Shown here: piece by piece, positions 60,096 through 64,000 of the stretch | Position numbering within the stretch: position 1 is the first letter of the stretch | Layout: the number at the start of each line of letters is the position of its first letter | From: Ariolimax columbianus | Taxonomy: Eukaryota; Mollusca; Gastropoda; Stylommatophora; Arionidae | Assembly: GCA_036924085.1 (NCBI GenBank) | Contig: JAVGWX010000003.1 | Span: 113,443,764-113,507,763, forward strand | Direction of reading: 5' to 3' | Length of the DNA stretch: 64,000 nucleotides | Position numbers and translations under genes: made by a program | Notes under the pieces: model-generated | Databases searched by the model: none | What the model was told of the DNA's origin: nothing | The model's input: the letters and a program-made list of their open reading frames with translations, nothing else

Positions 60096-60345
60096 GGGGG
60101 ACGGCGTGGCCTAGTGGTTAAGTGGCACGGCTCACAACCAGAAGGTGCTGGGTTCGATCCCCATCACAGTACCGGCCGTTACCCCGGGGAAGCAAACCCT
60201 TAGAAAATGCAGGAGGAAGCAGACCCTTACATAAAATGCATGCTGAAGTCGGATGCACTGGGCCGACAGGCGCAAAATAAAAACCACAGTGTAACGCACA
60301 CACGCCTTGGGGAATAGAGAAATAAGGCGAACGCAAAAAAAAAAA
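60096..60345 (+). mobile_element. SINE-B, best-preserved copy, with TSD
   Basis: Flanked by ataccagctata (60,084-60,095 and 60,346-60,357). Head gggggacggcgtggcctagt with A box TGGCCTAGTGGTTAAGTGG and B box GGTTCGATCCC, then aagcaaacccttagaaaatg, core catgctgaagtcggatgcac and gggccgacaggcgcaaaata, end ggaatagagaaataaggcga and poly(A). Clear Pol III-type tRNA-derived SINE. Confidence 0.95.
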
Positions 60346-60682
60346 ATACCAGCTATAAATTTTGTATGTCTTTTGCTGTTATGTTTGATAATTGCAGTAC
60401 TATGGAAAAACAATATATTAATTGTGTTTCAAGCTTTTATTGATGCATCGTAACGGATCGGGTATGACATAGTTCAGCTTAGATATATCATTAAAACGTT
60501 TTTTTTCAAATGCTGAGGTTGCCAGGGAGAATTCATAACGCTGAGGGGAAAAAAGACAGTGATACAGAGTTTTACCTGTCAGTATTATATTAAGTTTACA
60601 TTTAATCATCTAGTTTGCATTTGATCTTTCTTTTTCATTCCTAATTGTTATTTTAGTAATCCTTTTTTATGATGCATATTAG

Positions 60683-61034
60683 GGAATCAAGATGCTGAGC
60701 AGTCAGTGAGCTGCATCGGTCAGCGACCCAAAGCTGACTGCTAGTATCAAGGAACCATAGCTGCCAAGGCCCATCTACACCTCCACGTGAAGATCCTTGA
60801 TAACAGGCTGCTACAGAGCAGACTGGCTAAGAAGAAGGGATCAAAGAGGGAAGGCTAACCCAGTACTAAAAAATACCATGTTGAAGTCAGATGTATCGGA
60901 CCGAAAGGTGCAAATGTCGCAGTCAAGCTGTAAACTACGATACAATGCAAGCCATTCACCAGACATCATGTTACTTGCAAAGCCTTTTTCAGGGCTTGGT
61001 AGTGGGAGATTGAAAATGAACGAAGAAGAAGAAG
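60683..61034 (+). mobile_element. Rep-A, full copy, with TSD
   Basis: Flanked by atgatgcatattag (60,669-60,682 and 61,035-61,048). Tail gaacgaagaagaagaag. A few small deletions in the 5' half. Confidence 0.93.
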
Positions 61035-61144
61035 ATGATGCATATTAGTATGTATGTCCTTATTCTCAATGTTCTGTGAACTTACAATACAACAAAAAAT
61101 ACTGTGTAATATAACTTTGCCCAACCATTTAAATCATTCAAAAT

Positions 61145-61499
61145 GGAATCAAGATGCTGAATAGCGCATGAGCTGTAGTGGTCAGCGACTCATAGCTGAC
61201 TGCTAGTGTCAGGGCCAGCGAACCAAAGCTGCCAAGACCCTTCTACACCTCCACGCGGTGATCCTGGATAACAGGCTACAGCAGGGCAGACTGGCTAAGG
61301 AGAAGGGATCGAAGAGGGAATGCTAACCCGGTACTCAAAAAATGCTTGCTGAAGTCGGATGTGTTGGACCGAAACGTGCAAATATTGCAGTCAAGCTGTA
61401 AACTACGACACAATGGATTCTATTCTCGGGACTACATTCTGCTACTTAAGCCCTTTCAGTGTTTGGTAGTGGGAGATTGAGAATGAAAGAAGCCAAGCC
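61145..61499 (+). mobile_element. Rep-A, full copy, with TSD
   Basis: Flanked by aaatcattcaaaat (61,131-61,144) and aaatcattgaaaat (61,500-61,513). Tail gaagccaagcc. Confidence 0.93.
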
Positions 61500-61664
61500 A
61501 AATCATTGAAAATCACGGGCTGGAGATAGACACATAATTATATTGATAAAGATTTGGTTTAGGTGTTTTATCATGGTCAATGTTTTCTGATTTATTTTAA
61601 CTTGCTTTACTCTTGAGAACCGTTTGATATTTCTCATGTGGACATTACACCAGAGTTATGCCAA

Positions 61665-62000
61665 GGGTTGTTGTTTGCAAATGCCCACAATGAGTAGGTT
61701 ACTCTTTTGTGCGCCCTGAAAAGGACGTTAAGTGGCGGGTTGCAGTAGCTTTCCTCACATCCCTAGCATGCTGATGAAGGTGGACAGGGATACTCCAGGC
61801 AGTTGTGCTATGCTTGGCTTCATCTGCATGCCACTTACTACTATGGGGATCATGTCGATCCCTCACCTCGTTAGCCAGGCTGCCATGAAAACAGCCCGTT
61901 TCCAGGGAGGGCCACTAAAAAGCCGAGGTGAGGGTCTTGGCCAGTATGTTTTGCCTGACCTTGACCAACATGTCTGATCAGTATATTTTGCCTGACCAGA
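61665..62000 (+). repeat. dispersed repeat H, longest copy
   Basis: caaatgcccacaatgagtag, ttttgtgcgccctgaaaagg and gcagtagctttcctcacatc, continuing with accactactatgggg-like blocks. No coding potential recognised. Confidence 0.55.
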
Positions 62001-62034
62001 CAGTCTTCCTCCCCTGTGTCAAGGGTAGAAAGAA

Positions 62035-62175
62035 TTGAATAAGGCCACCATTCTAGCATGCCATAAAAAAGGTGACTAAAGACGATTGTGCGTAAGGTTG
62101 GCAACCTAATCATGGAAAACCATTGCAACAGAAGCCACCACTGCAAGTACTCAGATACAGGCTTCCTTTATGTGT
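62035..62175 (+). repeat. dispersed repeat G copy
   Basis: agcatgccataaaaaaggtg, ggttggcaacctaatcatgg and gccaccactgcaagtactca match 9,660-9,790 and neighbours. Confidence 0.5.
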
Positions 62176-62598
62176 GTCAGCTGTTGTGGTTGGGCAAATT
62201 TCACATGGAGCAAAATGAAAGGAGACCCACCCTTAAACTGCATGGTTTAAACTCTATCAATACCTTTTTAACTCAACTTCTTTAAAATCGTTTAAAAGAC
62301 TGCAGAGTCTATATGCAACCAGTCTCTTCTATGTCACTTGATCTAAAAATAACTATGTGTATTCAATCTATTCTTAAATGCAATAACTGACCTTGCCACC
62401 ACTATTTTAAGTGGCAATGCATTTCAAGCATTCACCACTTTCAGAAAAAAAGTATTTCCTAATATCTAATCTACACCTTTCTTTAATTAATTTGTAGGTG
62501 TGCCCTCTTGCCCTCGTAGTTGACTGTACTTTAAACTTGTTATAGTCTAATTTATCCTTATTGTTGGATATCTTATAAGCCTGTATTAAATCACTTAG

Positions 62599-62957
62599 GG
62601 GATCAAGATGCTGAGCAGCACATGAGCTGCAGTGGTTAGCGACCCATAGCTGACTGCTAGCGTCATGACCAGCGAACCATAGCTGCCAAAACCCTTCTAC
62701 GCCTCCACACGGTGATCCTGGATAACAGGCTGCAGCAGGGCAGACTGGCTAAGGAGATGGGATCGAAGAGGGAATGCTAACCTGGTACTCAAAAAATGCT
62801 TGCTGAAGTCGGATGTGTTGGACCGAAAGGTGCAAATATCGCAGCCAAGCTGTAAACTACGACACAACGCATTCCGTTCTCTGGACTACATTCTGCTACT
62901 TAAGCCCGTTCAGGGCTTGGTAGTGGGAGATTGAGAATGAACGAAGAAGATGAAGAA
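62599..62957 (+). mobile_element. Rep-A, full copy inserted in CR1, with TSD
   Basis: Flanked by aaatcacttag (62,588-62,598 and 62,958-62,968). Tail gaacgaagaagatgaagaa. The CR1 sequence continues exactly across the insertion. Confidence 0.94.
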
Positions 62958-63508
62958 AAATCACTTAGAATTTTTCTCTTCAAGATGCTGTAGGTCAGTT
63001 TTTCTGAGTCTTTCCTCATAACTATAATTCTGGACTTCCATTATCAGTTTTGTCACTCTTTTTTGTATCCTTTCCAGCATATTTATATCCCCTCTATATA
63101 AGGACTCCATACCTCAACACAATACTCCAGTCTACGTCCAATTAATGATTAATACAGTTTGACTATCACTTTATTGCTCCTTTTAAAAAAATTTCTTTTG
63201 ATCATACGTAACAATTCATTTGCCTTTTTTGCTGCTACCTGGACCTGCTCACTCACTTTACCTGAATGATCTATTATAACCCCTAGATACATTTTCTTTT
63301 CCATCTTCTAAATATCATTCTCTCCCATCCTGTAATTATGTTCCATATTGGATCTACATATATCTACATTAAACTCCATCTGCCAGCTTTCAGTCTATTC
63401 TTGAATTTGATCTATATGCAACCTCAATATATCCACCTCTGCTTTAGATGAGAAACTTCTGCATAGTTTTGTGTCATCCGCGAATTTTGATATTATGTAT
63501 CATATATC

Positions 63509-63510
<2 letters not shown>

Positions 63511-63540
<30 letters not shown>
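63511..63540. repeat. (AT)n microsatellite
   Basis: About 14 AT dinucleotides at the junction of the reversed CR1 and the next LINE fragment. Confidence 0.95.
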
Positions 63541-63542
<2 letters not shown>

Positions 63543-63544
63543 AA

Positions 63545-64000
63545 AAAAATTGGTCCCAAAATCTACATCGCACACTCCAACAGCGACATAGAACATCAGT
63601 CCGTACCAGCAGGAGAGACCTGTAACAATTCCAGAGCTGTAGCAACAGTTGTACATGCAGCAACTCAGATTCTTATCAGTCAAAACACACAAAACACAAC
63701 TACAAGGAAAGCGGTCATTCTAACAGACTCAAGGAGCGTACTCCAAGCCATCTCAAGTCCCAAACAAGATAGTCTCTCATACAAAATAAAATAGAAAATC
63801 GGATTGCTGTCTAAATAAAACAGACCTAGTGCTACAGTGGATTCTAGCTCACTGTGGGTTCCTTGGAAACGAGAAAGCAGATGAGCTGGAAACGAGAAAG
63901 CAGATGAGCTCACACAAGCCGGAAGTGGCTGCACGTGGTGTCGTAATCTACAGAGCTATAATGAGTCAAAGACACTCATCAAATGATCCATGAGGATGGA
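63545..64000 (+). mobile_element. I-like LINE RNase H relic, runs off window
   Basis: YIAHSNSDIEHQSVPAGETC, ATVVHAATQILISQNTQNTT, AVILTDSRSVLQAISSPKQD (third RNase H Asp), then a shift and GNEKADELTQAG (last Asp, as ADEL; preceded by a 19-bp direct duplication at 63,866-63,910). Same family as 10.06-11.06 kb. Confidence 0.78.

Larger units (their letters stand above)
62285..63540 (-). mobile_element. CR1-like LINE 3' end, minus, split by Rep-A
   Basis: Read on the minus strand from 63,540: RT end (AKFADDTKLC-like at 63,450-63,490, decayed), TVIHMG-like region lost, DLGVIIDHSGKVSEQVQVA, KALVRP-type and ERIQKRVTKLIMEVQNYSYE, then after the Rep-A element LSDLIQAYKISNNKDKLDYN and a 3' UTR with aactggttgcatatagactc. 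It is a third CR1 subfamily copy. Confidence 0.78.

Noticed and set aside
60096..60170. tRNA gene (A and B boxes present)
   Set aside because: No acceptor-stem pairing or canonical anticodon arm; the sequence continues into a SINE body with TSDs. The same reasoning applies at 5,226, 15,531, 37,240, 56,884 and 58,035.
61898..61977. Possible KGD4 last exon (cag then ggagggcca, GGP-like)
   Set aside because: It lies in dispersed repeat H and the frame runs on for over 20 codons without the expected short end; the match is probably chance.

Overview
This is eukaryotic, almost certainly invertebrate metazoan, DNA: split genes with GT-AG introns, about 60% AT, long (AT)n and (GA)n microsatellites, several minisatellites, and a dense load of non-LTR retrotransposons (CR1-like, RNase H-bearing I-like and several endonuclease/RT families), tRNA-derived SINEs and mariner relics. 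The repeat repertoire resembles lophotrochozoan (mollusc-like) genomes, but that placement is an inference; no species can be named from the sequence alone. There are no prokaryotic operons, rRNAs or CRISPR arrays.

Three host genes were found by spotting exons and checking splice phase. (1) FAM136A, minus strand, three exons (11,810 to 3,599), 140 residues with four CX3C pairs; its first intron has a GC donor. (2) PAAT (C10orf88), minus strand, five phase-consistent exons (37,933 to 23,800), 391 residues; one intron carries a CR1-like LINE with an SGNH-esterase ORF1 plus a second decayed CR1 copy. (3) KGD4/MRPS36, plus strand, exons at 48,450 (tentative), 54,729 and 59,731, with the last few codons not found. 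All three human counterparts are linked to mitochondria.

The rest is mobile-element archaeology. 1-3 kb: LINE ends and a Rep-A SINE. 4.1-5.5 kb: mariner relic and a tRNA SINE. 5.9-7.9 kb: a LINE-T relic whose coding region has expanded into a 33-bp minisatellite and which received an I-like LINE end. 8-17.5 kb: FAM136A introns and upstream region with SINE and LINE relics. 18.1-20.9 kb: an I-like LINE with target-site duplications (TSDs) and a Rep-A copy inside it. 21.7-23 kb: a 30-bp tandem repeat invaded three times. 24-38 kb: PAAT. 38.2-47.7 kb: stacked LINEs, including a four-layer nest at 45.7-47.7 kb. 48-60 kb: KGD4, with minisatellites and SINEs in its introns. 60-64 kb: four SINE copies with clean TSDs, a reversed CR1 3' end and an RNase H LINE fragment.

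The most interesting signal is Rep-A, a roughly 355-bp repeat present in at least 14 copies (plus four of a diverged subfamily). Eight copies have clear 11-15 bp TSDs, so it is retrotransposed. It shares a central block with a quite different tRNA-headed SINE in the same window, and its GAAGAAG tail matches the I-like LINE. That is the pattern expected of a SINE superfamily with a conserved central domain and a LINE partner.
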